From Conus ventricosus (Eukaryota > Mollusca > Gastropoda > Neogastropoda > Conidae): a stretch of DNA of 64,000 nucleotides. The notes beneath the pieces were generated by a model. It made no database searches. It worked only from the letters and a program-made list of their open reading frames with translations, and was not told the origin of the DNA. A program made the translations under genes and the position numbers. This document shows positions 35,849-44,999 of the stretch, one piece after another; position 1 is the first letter of the stretch; every line of letters starts with the position of its first letter. The stretch is from the NCBI GenBank assembly GCA_018398815.1, contig CM031622.1:17081554-17145553 (forward strand), written 5' to 3'.

Positions 35849-36250
35849 TACCGCAGCCCTCTTGCTACTAATAATAAAGGCGTTACAGCATGAACGGCTA
35901 TTTTATAATAGAAATAGCAGTCAGCAAGGCTAATTTTGTACCGCAGCCCTCTTGCTACTAAAATAAGGCGTTCACGGCATGAACGGCTATTTATAGCAAC
36001 GGCGGATTTTTACTGCAGTCTCTTGCTACTAACTAAGGGCGGTTTCTCGGCATGAACGGCTATTTATAGCAAGGTTGGATTTTTTTTTTTACCCCCAACA
36101 GCCTCTTTGCTACTAAAAATAAGGCGTTCACGCATGAAACGGCTATTTATAGTAGCAGTAGCAAGTGCTAATTTTACTGCAGCCCTCTTGCTACTAAAAT
36201 AAGGGCGTTCACAGCATGAACGGCTATTTATAGTAGCAGTCGCAAGGCTG
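35849..36250. repeat. Five tandem ~75-88-bp units with internal inverted repeats
   Basis: Each unit has (T)ACCGCAGCCCTCTTGCTACT, then AAATAAGGCGTTCACGGCATG, then AACGGCTATTTATAG and a GCAAGGCTAATTTT end. Units start at about 35,849, 35,937, 36,010, 36,094 and 36,175. GTTCACGGCATGAAC inside the unit is a near palindrome, and CTTGCTACT pairs with AGTAGCAAG. It is subterminal within the Polinton. Confidence 0.85.
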
Positions 36251-37302
36251 ACCATTCTGGCTGATGTACTAAGGTCTGCTAGCCTATCTAGTTTGTTTGC
36301 AAAACTCCCAAAAATCCGCGATCAGTTGCATAAGCTAATGATGCTTTGACGTTTGCCTAACAGTTTCATTTATTACGATTCCTAGCTTGTGAAATTTCAG
36401 GATAGTTATAAAACACAGAAAGTTGAATTAAGTTTTCAGGAATACGAATCAGCCATGTTCCTGCGTCTTAGAAATGAACGCATGTTTGAAGCGTTTTTGT
36501 TTTTTTAACATGCCTTGAGCTGTCTCAAGCCTGCGCCCACCAATCAAGCATGATGGATTGTTTTGTTCGGCGACTTACCCCCTCAACAAGTGTAGCGCAT
36601 TTTTTAGATAAGGAACATCTCATCAATAGTCAAAACATGTATTGCAATTCGGCTACATTCTTGTTCAATATTTTCTTTCAGTGTTTTCATTTTCTTGAAC
36701 AACAAGCCTTTTAAGATAGGCGTTCATTTCTTAAAGCAGTTGGTTCGCTTTTTCTTTCCCTGTTCCTTCTAGAAAAGCAATGCTTCTTTTGGGTTTTGCT
36801 GGCAAGAGAACAGGGCTTTCGCCTAGTTCTTTTTTTGAAAATACTCTAACATGCTAGTGAAGTAAAACTTGTGATCTTGAATAGCGCGAGCTTGTTTTCG
36901 GTAAACCTGTTAGCCATTGTTTAAAATAACAACACAATTAAAACACAGTAGTCACGCGGGAGCGCAAATAAACCACAACCTTTCGTGCGGCAGTCAGTGA
37001 GAGGGAATGGTGAAATCGGTCTTCGCGTTCAAGAATGTTCTTTGCTTGATTGCACCATAATGTTGCAAGTTAACCCTGGTCAGTGTGAGCGTCGCGGGAG
37101 GCCCGCCTTATGGCGGTTACAGTCAGCTAATTACAGGTTATCACAGGAGCCACCCGGGACCACCGTACATGTTACTGCATGCCACAATCCCCGAAACCCT
37201 CTAAATGGTGGTTGTGCACACAGTGTCCAGGCCAAGTCTGATGACAGTATGTGTGAAAATGATGTTATGACATGTCAGGGAAAAAGCCAGGATGTAACCA
37301 AA
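36251..37302. other. Right-end non-coding region of Polinton element 2
   Basis: No gene recognised. An open frame of 109 codons (36,985-37,314) has no family motif. The segment around 36,690-36,810 aligns with element 1 at about 22,990-23,080. Confidence 0.45.
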
Positions 37303-37537
37303 TTAAAAATCTGAAAAAGTTTAGTATATTAGTATTGAAAACAGACAATCCTACACAGTTGTTTGTTTGTAAAATCGTTATTTTTTTGATTTATTGAAAG
37401 GAATGTGGGATAGATTATCATTTTTAATTCATTGTTGAAGTCTTACTTGTTCAGAGAACTAATAAATACCCATCCTGCCGCAATGCCCGAATGGTGAGGG
37501 GCAGGTTGAGTAGGATTGGTATTTAGTAGTTCTCTAG
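37303..37537 (-). repeat. Right terminal inverted repeat of Polinton element 2
   Basis: The reverse complement of 8,535-8,770, from CTGAAAAAGTTTAGTATATT outward to AGTAGTTCTCTAG. Both carry the AATTCATTGTTGAAG block and the terminal palindrome. The outer flank shows no duplication matching the left flank of element 1. Confidence 0.9.
37453..37535. other. Terminal palindrome (hairpin) of the right TIR
   Basis: AGAGAACTAATAAATACCCA pairs with GGTATTTAGTAGTTCTCT with two mismatches. The loop region carries the same order of bases, inverted, as the left tip. This confirms that it belongs to the TIR and is not an independent insertion. Confidence 0.85.
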
Positions 37538-37605
37538 AGCCTCACAAACAGTAAACTGTGTTCCATATCTATATAGCCTTCAAAGACTTTCTGTGGTCGA
37601 TTTAC

Positions 37606-37609
<4 letters not shown>

Positions 37610-37641
<32 letters not shown>

Positions 37642-37845
37642 TCTCTCTCTCTCCTCTCTCTCTCTCTTCTCTCTCTCAACACACACACCCACAACACACC
37701 ACACACACACAACACACACACACACCACACACGTGCGCGCGGCACGTTGTGTGTGTGCATGTGGTAGTGCGTGTGTGCGTGCAGTGCGTGCATGCGTGCG
37801 TGGCGTGTGCGTGCGTGCGTGGTTGCGTGACGTGCGTGGTGCATG
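37610..37845. repeat. Compound TC, CA and GCGT microsatellite
   Basis: (TC)n at about 37,610-37,676 is followed by (CA)n-type to 37,730 and GTGC/GCGT repeats to about 37,845. Long spurious open frames result on both strands. Confidence 0.95.
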
Positions 37846-37875
37846 CGCTAAGATGATCTGCTCTTTCCCCGAAAC

Positions 37876-38489
37876 TGAAGGCACTGTTCAGAACGACGGT
37901 TCATCTTCGGAACCGCTTCCCTGTCAAGAGCTGTTGTAAACAAGGGTGCGTGGTGGGGCTCCGACACTCTTTGGCATCTTCTTCTCCCTGCTGCCTGCGC
38001 TACGCCTCGACAGTCTGAGACGGATCTTCCTCCACATGGGAGTGAAGGAAAGCCTCTGCAACCTGGCACGGGCTCTAGCAAACACAAAGGTGCGGCAAGG
38101 GATCATCGGGAGATGCTCTTCGGCGGACGCCGCCGCCTCACTGCTCCACGCTGAGGCGGCGCTACAACGGTAATCACGTGCTCGCTGATACCTGCACCGA
38201 GTTCGGGCCTCACTATCAGATGAGAATAACAAACATCATCGGGCCAAGAGGTCAGAAAACAGTACTCCCACATCTCCATCGGGGCGATCACCCCCTTGAA
38301 AGTTGTCGACGACTTTCTGTTACCTGGGCTCCACCATCTCCACCAACTCTCTTTGGACGCCGAGCTGAACGTGGGGGTCGGCAAGGCTGCGACAGATGAT
38401 GGCCGTCTAACTAAGAGAGTTGGGGGCCAAACACCTGCTAACAACAAACACCAAGAGAAAACTGATTCCCCCTTCCCCCCCCCCTCTTC

Positions 38490-38551
<62 letters not shown>

Positions 38552-39165
38552 TACCAAGCCTGCGTGCTGAGCACTCTTTCTATGGGCAAGCATTGGACCC
38601 TGTACTCTCGACAAGAACACAGGACTGAACGCTCCACCTGCGCTGCCTCAGAAGACTCCTGGGCATCATTGGCAGGATCGCATCACCAACAAGAAGTCCT
38701 GACCCAGGCAGGGATAGCCTCATACCGTATTCACATGTTCTCACAGAAACGCCTGCGGCTGGCTTGGCCATGGTGGCCGCGTGACGACGGTCAAATCCTA
38801 AAGGACATGCTGTACGGCGAGCGGGCTACAGGTCCACACCCACAGGCGGCCTGCCATACGTACAAGGTGTAGCAGCACGACCTGAGGGCAGGCAGCCTCG
38901 ATCCAGCAAACTGGAAAACAGCCGTTCAGACCGGGTCAGCTGGGGTCCACCGTCCAAGGCCGGCAATCAAGCATGCAGAAGGCATGAGGAGAGAGGCCCA
39001 GTGGGAAGAACGTTGGTGCGCAGACGACAAAGAATTGCATCAGCACCCACAGCACTGATGACCGAGGCTTCACTACAGCAATGGCAATTGTGTCTTGCCG
39101 CTCGAGGATCGGGCCTTCAGCCACAGCAGGTGCCGCAATCCACACTTCATGCTGATCCATGTTTG
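37876..39165 (+). pseudogene. Non-LTR retrotransposon reverse transcriptase, 3' fragment
   Basis: The C-terminal part of an endonuclease/reverse transcriptase protein, broken by frameshifts. Near 37,945-37,985 the text VRGGAPTLFGIFFS is the palm/fingers block that precedes the catalytic ADD. The ADD site itself, near 38,112-38,130, is scrambled. At 38,296-38,400 VVDDFLLPG and LSLDAELNVGVGKA follow, and at 38,555-38,620 YQACVLSTL then LYSRQEHR. A 61-nt C run with T/C-rich edges (38,465-38,551) splits KL from YQACVL. Later blocks read SQKRLRLAW, KDMLYGE and, near 39,090-39,125, a zinc-finger-like Cys/His end. The subclade (RTE- or CR1-like) is uncertain. It lacks its 5' part, as LINE copies commonly do. 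Confidence 0.75.
38491..38551. repeat. Poly-C homopolymer (61 nt) inside a reverse transcriptase frame
   Basis: It sits between codons that are normally adjacent in this reverse transcriptase block. Together with C/T-rich edges it adds about 85 nt of low complexity, so it looks like an artefact or an expansion after insertion. Confidence 0.9.
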
Positions 39166-39257
39166 CAACGCATTGGCTTTAGAGAACAGTAATTGCGACT
39201 CACCACTCTTGTCCTCACCAAGTTTTCGGGCGAAAGTGCCTAGAATCAGCATATTAC

Positions 39258-40894
39258 TGTTCTTGAAAAGTAAGACGTCAATACCAAAAATAACGATTAT
39301 CTTCACAAAACATACTGTGCTGGGTTATCCGTTTTTTATATAATTTACTAAAACTTTTCAGATTTCAGTTTTTGTTTAATCTATGTTTTTCCTGTTTCAT
39401 TTTCAATAACAATATTTTCGCGCAAACATTCCTTCAAATGAGTCTCTGTCTTTCATGTGAAATAACTCTACAGTCTTTAATGTTCTCTAAAAGTCTTTTA
39501 AAAACTGAGTTATAGTTCTGACATAAAATCCACTCACTGATCACTAGCCATGCCTTCCACTGATAGCTAGTTTTGACAAGTGAGTGTTTCTTCTTTTTAA
39601 CTTGTCTCTTTCTGCCGAGCAGTATCTATAATAAATAGTGTCTGCCGTTCCTCAAACAGTCTATGAAATACTGTTCTAAACACTCACTCAGTTTATTGCT
39701 GGATTCAACTAAAATATGTCATCATACTGTCCATATAAACCTTCTATCATGATATGCATTGCTTCCATTTAAGTGTTGGACAGAAAACACAATATGATTA
39801 AAATTATAACGTTAAACTGTATTGTTACAGGTCGAGGATAAATATTGTTTTTCAACAACCAGTCTGCCCAAAATCAATGAGCAATGAGAGTTTTTGTCAT
39901 AAAGTTTAACTGCTCCATAGTTTTATAAAGGGTTTAATCTAATCCAGTTATTATTTTTATCATACTCTCCGTCAAAACGTGTTCAGTATAATAAAAACCC
40001 TACGAGGCCTAAATGGGGTTAAGAATTAATCCAATTCAGTTCTGTAAGATTGTTTCTATTTAATCAACATTGATTTTGTTGTTGTTGTTATGATCTTAAT
40101 ATCCTCGGCCATTGTGAAGAACGACGAAACAACAACGTTAAGGAGTTTAACGTCTAGTTTGCAGCTAATATTAATTCTTTTATAAGGTCATCACTAACGC
40201 CCACAACCCCATCCCTCTCCACATCTTTAAAGACAGAAATTTCAAAATTTCATTGTGAACGTGTTTCATAATTTTCTGTTGGAAAGGACTGGAAATTTTG
40301 TAGTAGAAGGCTTTTTTTACAAACTGTTTCTTTCTGTGGAGGATGTACTGTTTTTCCATAACGGCGTTATTTTCAATTTCTTTTCGGACTATTGTCGTCC
40401 GGCATAAGACTTACAGTAAAGGGCCATAGTTGAATTGCTTTCTGAAATTTTTTTTGACGGCTAAAATATGTAACTGGGCTTATGAATTCACAATTTTATT
40501 TCCATTCTTAATATGGTTCTAAGTGCCATTTGAGGTCGGGTTTTCGAACTATTTTATATTCATACTGGCCAACATTCTTGCCGATAGAATTGCGAGTTGT
40601 TCTATTTTAGGAAACTTTTGTTCTGTCGCAACCTTCTTTGCGTTTATAATCTCCTCTTTAGTGTACTCAAAACCATACAAGCGCTATTCACCTGTTGTTT
40701 CAAAAGTCCGCAACGTCTGCAAGGTCTTTTAATCTAAGGTTATACACTTACAGGCGCCTAATGTAACTCTGATTTCTTCTGGCCCTCACGCGAACATTAT
40801 TTTTAGTAACGTATTATTTTATTTCCAAAACAATGTGCAGGTTATCACATTTCACAACTGTCCCTCTTTGTCTTGGATTTTTTATAATATAAAT
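39258..40894 (+). mobile_element. Polinton element 3, left-end fragment
   Basis: It is homologous to 8,625-10,340 of element 1, from within the left TIR (CTTGAAAAGTAAGAC; the terminal palindrome is missing) through the unidentified minus-strand genes to the last codons of the next one (TTTCCAAAACAATGTGCAGG at 40,831). Homopolymers are much shorter here than in element 1, so this is the better template for the left-end genes. It stops at about 40,894 where LINE sequence begins. Confidence 0.8.
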
Positions 40895-41343
40895 GATGAA
40901 GCGACTGCAAGACAACAGAAATGATTGAAACAGAGGTGTGAGGGCGAGGATAGGCTCTTCAACGGGACATTAAGGTCAGTGAAGAGGGGCCAAACCAAGA
41001 AAGATGGCGAGAGGTCAAAGGTGACAGGAGTGTGCGATATCCTGGTGGGCTTTGTTGTGTAGTGGTGCTTTGCACTGACAACAGTTTCGGCTACCAACAT
41101 GACACGCGAAGCTTTCGGCCCGCACTCGGTTAGCCGAGGGATACAGAAAACGCCGAAAGGGGTGCCATACGGAACTTTAAGTGCCTACGAAACATGGTGG
41201 ACTGAAGGAGGTGAAAGCGGGCAGGAGTCGAGTCGGAATGGCCAAGGTTTGGGACTCACGGTGTTGAAATAACATGGGCAGAGTTAACATACACGATTGA
41301 CCAGCCTAACCCTAAGCTGATCCCCTGTGTTTCACTCCTTCTA

Positions 41344-42180
41344 ATGCTTAACATCACTTATCTCAGGAAGAAGCTTGTCTTAAGTAATGACGTAGAATCG
41401 AACCCAGGACCTAGTCTTAATACTAACGTGAAGCCAGATGAAGAAACCAAGAAACTAGAACACACACTAGAAACACAATGACCAACATAGAAACACAAAT
41501 GTCACAAATACTCACAGCCATGAAATTACTCTCAGAGGCCTTCAACTCTCAAGCAGAAACAATCAGTAAATCGATCAGAAGCAGACTCACATGGCAGAAT
41601 CACTCAACCAACTACGCAAAGATGTTTCAGACACGAAAAAAGACATACAAGCAAACAGAGATGCAGTTAAACACTTAGATGAGAAACAGCGCACCACAGT
41701 GAATAGAGTTGACAACATGGAAGATGAGCTAGACAGGTTAGAGAGCTTCTCGAGAAGGAACAATGTGAAGATCTTTGGACTGAAGGAAATGTTGGATGAA
41801 AACAGAAAAGAAAACTGCGAAGTCTTGGTGAAAGAACTGTTTGAGAAACATCTACCAGAAGCGGATTGGGCAGAAGATGTTATCGAGAGGGCGCATAGAT
41901 TAGGGAGATTCAACCCGTTAAGTCACCAGCCAAGGCCTGTGTTAGTAAAGATGCTAAGGTGGACAGACGTTATGAAAATACTGAGGAACTCTGTGGATAG
42001 GGAGAGGTTAAAGAAAGAAGAAATTAGATTTGCCCAGGACAGGACCAGACGACAGGCAGCGGTTCTAAAAGGACTGAGAGAAGAGGGCAGGTCAGGATAC
42101 TTCGTTAGAGGCAATCTGTGCATCCGCGAAGGGAATAAAATGCTACACGGACTATACAACGCGCAGCACTCAAGAAATGA
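41344..42180 (+). pseudogene. LINE ORF1 protein (L1 transposase-22-like, RNA-binding) with N-terminal 2A motif
   Basis: From ATG 41,344 the frame reads a short hydrophobic/basic leader and then DVESNPGP at 41,389-41,412, the 2A ribosome-skipping consensus. It stops at 41,479, one base out of frame with the next open piece (41,478-41,678). The main piece, 41,591 to the gap, has a coiled coil (KDVSDTKKDIQANRDAV, DNMEDELDRLESFSRRNNVK) followed by the RNA-recognition-like domain of L1 ORF1 (VKIFGLKE, ERAHRLGRF, RPVLVKMLRW). L1 ORF1 proteins trimerise through the coiled coil and coat element RNA. Two single-base indels separate the pieces. Residues after about 190 are lost in the gap. Confidence 0.8.
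41389..41412 (+). other. 2A-like ribosome-skipping motif (DVESNPGP)
   Basis: GAC GTA GAA TCG AAC CCA GGA CCT encodes D-V-E-S-N-P-G-P and matches the D-x-E-x-N-P-G-P consensus exactly. In known 2A peptides the ribosome fails to join the final Gly and Pro and releases the upstream peptide. Here it would free the ORF1 protein from a short N-terminal leader. Confidence 0.85.
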
Positions 42181-42182
42181 TC

Positions 42183-42282
42183 NNNNNNNNNNNNNNNNNN
42201 NNNNNNNNNNNNNNNNNNNNNNNNNNNNNNNNNNNNNNNNNNNNNNNNNNNNNNNNNNNNNNNNNNNNNNNNNNNNNNNNNN
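42183..42282. other. Assembly gap (100 N)
   Basis: Exactly 100 undetermined bases, the usual placeholder for a scaffold join of unknown size. LINE sequence ends at its left edge and Polinton-like sequence begins at its right edge. Confidence 0.99.
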
Positions 42283-42299
42283 GAACCAGAAATGTTTGC

Positions 42300-43400
42300 G
42301 TTTGGACTTATGTCCGATTGAACTGGCTGGCGACTGACCACGAATTCGGTTTTTCTATTTTTGTCCCGTGACAATAACCCTAGGATACTTTAATGGGCCT
42401 CTCATGTTATTTGTTGAAAAAGCCACGGGCACAGCATTTTTAAAACTTTTATCCTTTAAAAGGTTTGCTTTTTGTATCTTAAAGCCTTGTCAAAAATGTC
42501 AGGCTTACTTAAACCTTTTTCTTCAAATTTTGTCATGGGGGAAGATACGCAATTTCCATTGGGGGGTGTATTTGGAAGGGAGTTAACAAATTTTGGGCCT
42601 TTTTTTATTCTTTTGGGGGCAGGCAGATATATTTCCCAAAATTTGGGCCTTTTTTGGGAAAGCCAGTTTTTTCGCATCTGTTTCAGACATCTAGAGTTTT
42701 AATAAATTTTTTAATAGCAGTTTTCCCTTTTCTTTTTACCCTTTGGAGAAAAATTATTTTTTGTATTGTATTGTCCATAAGAGGAAAGTTTTTTAAATTT
42801 TTTAATTTAATTTTTTTTTTTAAAGATTGTTTTTTGCAAGATATAGATTGCTCCCTTAGCCCCAAAATTTTAAAACCAAATTTTGGGCTTTTTTTGGGTT
42901 TTCTAAATGGTTCAAAAGGGGGTCGGGCCCGGGTTCTGGCGGCGGCGATGTTAGAAATTTTTTCCTGTCACTAAGTAATATTTCATTCATTGCCCCCAAA
43001 AACGTCTGTAAATTTTTGTGTCTGCAGGGCCCCTTTTCCCCTTTAACTTTTTTTTTAAAAAAAGTCAAGTGAGCTTTTGTTTTTCTCGTAAGCATCCTTC
43101 CCTTAGCTAAATCTTTTTTTGTTTGTTATGCGTTTTTCCTCTTCATCGGCCCGGGCAATTTACTAAACATATAATTGTTTCCAGATAAGGGCCCAAAGGG
43201 CAAAAACAATAGCTCCCCCTCCCTCATAACTATTCCCGACTCTTTTTATAAAATAATTTTTTTTGGGATTAATCTTTCTAGGTATTAATTTTTTTGGGGG
43301 GTTTAATCCCCTGCGAAATTAAAAAAGTCTTTTGACGCAATCCTGCGTAATTAAAACTTTTTAACCTTAAAAACTTCCTCAATGCCCTAACCTTCCTAGA
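42300..43400 (-). pseudogene. Possible integrase remnant, element 3
   Basis: By position this minus-strand stretch corresponds to the integrase of the other elements. Open pieces at 43,095-42,856 and 42,677-42,456 exist but I cannot recognise the catalytic core block. The call rests on collinearity with element 2. Confidence 0.3.
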
Positions 43401-43699
43401 TCGGCCGGCTTTTTTTAAAACCATGTTTTTCTTCTTTTTTTTAAACTAAAAAAAAATTTTAAAAATTAATTCTTTATACAAAAGGCTGTCTAGGTGTTTT
43501 TTAAATCAGAAAAACCCTTTTGTTTTTTTAAAACCCTAAAAAAAAAGGGGTTGCAATAGTTTTGGCGAATCTTTTTTTTTTCCCAGTTGGGCGGTTTTTT
43601 TTCCTAACAAGCTTTTTGAAAGGGGGAAAAAAAAACTTAACACCAACGATGGGCACGCAAAATTAAAACCAGCGTTAAATCAGGTTTTTAAAAAGGATT

Positions 43700-44165
43700 A
43701 TATTATTTTTTTATTTTTTTTTTAAAATGGATTGTGCGAATTTAAAAAGGTGAGGAGCAAGCAGCCCCAATCTGTAAAACCAAATGCCAAAAAGAAAGAT
43801 TTTTACTCTTAGCTGGGGGGGAAAAAAACTAAACAGTATTTAGGCATGAACTAAGTATTAAAAATTTTCGAACGGTTCTAATCAGCGTTGAGAAGTATAC
43901 GCTAGGTACAAAGCACAGCTAGGGTAAAAATTTGGTTAGATCAGTGGGACAGAAAATTGTTTTGGTTCTATATGCAAATTTTTGTAAGAAAGATGGCCCC
44001 GGGTTGATTCAGAAGAAGATTTAAAATATAAATTATCACAAGATGGGTTTTTTAAAAAAGGCCCCTAGAAACTCTCGCATGTGAATGTTTTAACAGTTTT
44101 GGGAACGGGGGTTATGCCTTTTTTAAAATTAGGGGATTAATTATTTTTAATTCATATTAATTTTG
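43700..44165 (+). pseudogene. Conserved Polinton protein of unknown function, copy 3
   Basis: ATGCCAAAAAGAAAGA at about 43,783 aligns with ATGCCCAAAAGGAAAGATGT at 34,380. A reading close to KIFERF, then WLDQWDRKLFWFYMQIFVRKMAP, follows in mixed frames. Third copy of the gene at 20,858 and 34,293. Its divergence from them suggests element 3 is a distinct lineage. Confidence 0.4.
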
Positions 44166-44346
44166 TTTTTAATTAAATTTTTTTCGCAATAAAAAAATGA
44201 GGCGTTCGGAAAAAAGAGGGTTTGGGGGGACAGTTCGCGGATCCCCCGCAGGAGCAGAATGTACCCAAGTGAATTTTCCAAAAGTGAGTAATGTTACTAA
44301 GTCAAAAAGCCCCTGGACGTTTTTGGGCTGGGCGTAAACTAGCTGA

Positions 44347-44700
44347 ATGGAAACAGCTGAGAAAAGCAAACCAACAGAAAAAACAAAAATTGTTAGTAGA
44401 AATTTAAAAACACCCCCCCCCCCCCCCCCCCCCCACCCGCCAACAATACAATTTTGCAATCGAAATTTAAACCAACAACCAATAAAAACAATTAAGATGT
44501 TTCATTTTGCATTGGGCGCTGTGCTGTTTTTGGGGGGTTTTTTTAGCAACAAATATTTTAACCCCATCCCTTTAACAACAAAGCCGAAAAACCCCCCAGA
44601 AAAAGGAAAAAAGAGTCATTTTCTCCCCCCGGGGCAACCTCCTGTTGTAGACCCTTTTCTTTTGGAATGGGTTTTTTATTGAAATAAATTTAAAGTACAA
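44347..44700 (+). pseudogene. Small membrane protein, copy 3
   Basis: An open frame from ATG 44,347 to 44,682 encodes a Lys/Thr-rich start, a proline stretch created by a C run (44,413-44,434), then FALGAVLFLGGFF, a membrane-like segment, and a Lys/Pro-rich tail. It corresponds to the C-terminal membrane protein at 35,158-35,367. The C run is probably not native. Confidence 0.45.
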
Positions 44701-44960
44701 TTTAAAAATTTAGTTTAAGTAAATTTAAGGTTGTTATAGAAAGTATTTTTTTTAATTTAAGTGCAAGTAAATTACAAGTAAATTCCCAAAAAAAAATTTA
44801 AGTTTTTTTTTAAGTATAGTTAGGTTCTTAAGTAAGAAATAGTTTGGTTTTAAGTTAAGTTTTTTAGGCCCAAAGTACGTTCTTGTTAGGTTTTAATTTA
44901 AAGTATATTAAAGTCGTCAATTTTAATTTTTTAAAAGTTCTCAAGGCCCTCAGCATTTGG
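44700..44960. repeat. AAGTTCTTAAG-type subterminal repeats, element 3
   Basis: Repeated TTAAGT, AAGTAAATT and GTTCTTAAGTAAG modules over 260 bp. They sit in the same position after the membrane protein gene as in elements 1 and 2 but with T/A-inflated runs. Confidence 0.65.
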
Positions 44961-44999
44961 GAACTCATTTTTAAACGTAAGTTTCTTGTTATTGTTAGA

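Larger units (their letters stand above)
24262..37537 (+). mobile_element. Polinton/Maverick-like element 2, left end missing
   Basis: It is collinear with element 1 from its position 10,985 to its right TIR and in the same orientation. It starts abruptly at the first codons of the conserved plus-strand protein, so the left TIR and the two minus-strand left genes are absent. The right end is complete, with a TIR (37,303-37,537) and terminal palindrome. Aligned by eye to element 1, differences are dominated by one-base insertions and deletions rather than substitutions. Polymerase B is best preserved here. Confidence 0.85.
40895..42182 (+). mobile_element. LINE 5' part (L1-like) with 2A-like ORF1, cut by gap
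   Basis: It begins where Polinton homology ends. About 450 bp of leader precede a reading frame containing a 2A-like motif (41,389-41,412) and then an L1-type ORF1 protein. ORF2 would follow but the sequence runs into a 100-N gap. An inserted LINE is expected to be flanked by a target duplication, which cannot be tested because the 3' end is not present. Confidence 0.75.
42283..44960 (+). mobile_element. Polinton element 3, right-part fragment
   Basis: It aligns with the integrase to subterminal-repeat part of element 2 (about 33,000-35,720): the segment at 43,090-43,290 matches 33,860-34,060, and the two small plus-strand genes and AAGTTCTT-type repeats follow in the same order. Divergence is greater than between elements 1 and 2, and homopolymers are strongly inflated. 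Confidence 0.6.

Noticed and set aside
35849..36250. CRISPR-like array of regular repeats
   Set aside because: The units are contiguous tandem copies without unique spacers, in eukaryotic DNA inside a Polinton.
37558..37884. Long open frames on both strands with Leu/Ser or Cys/Val repeats
   Set aside because: They arise from TC, CA and GCGT microsatellites and have no other content.
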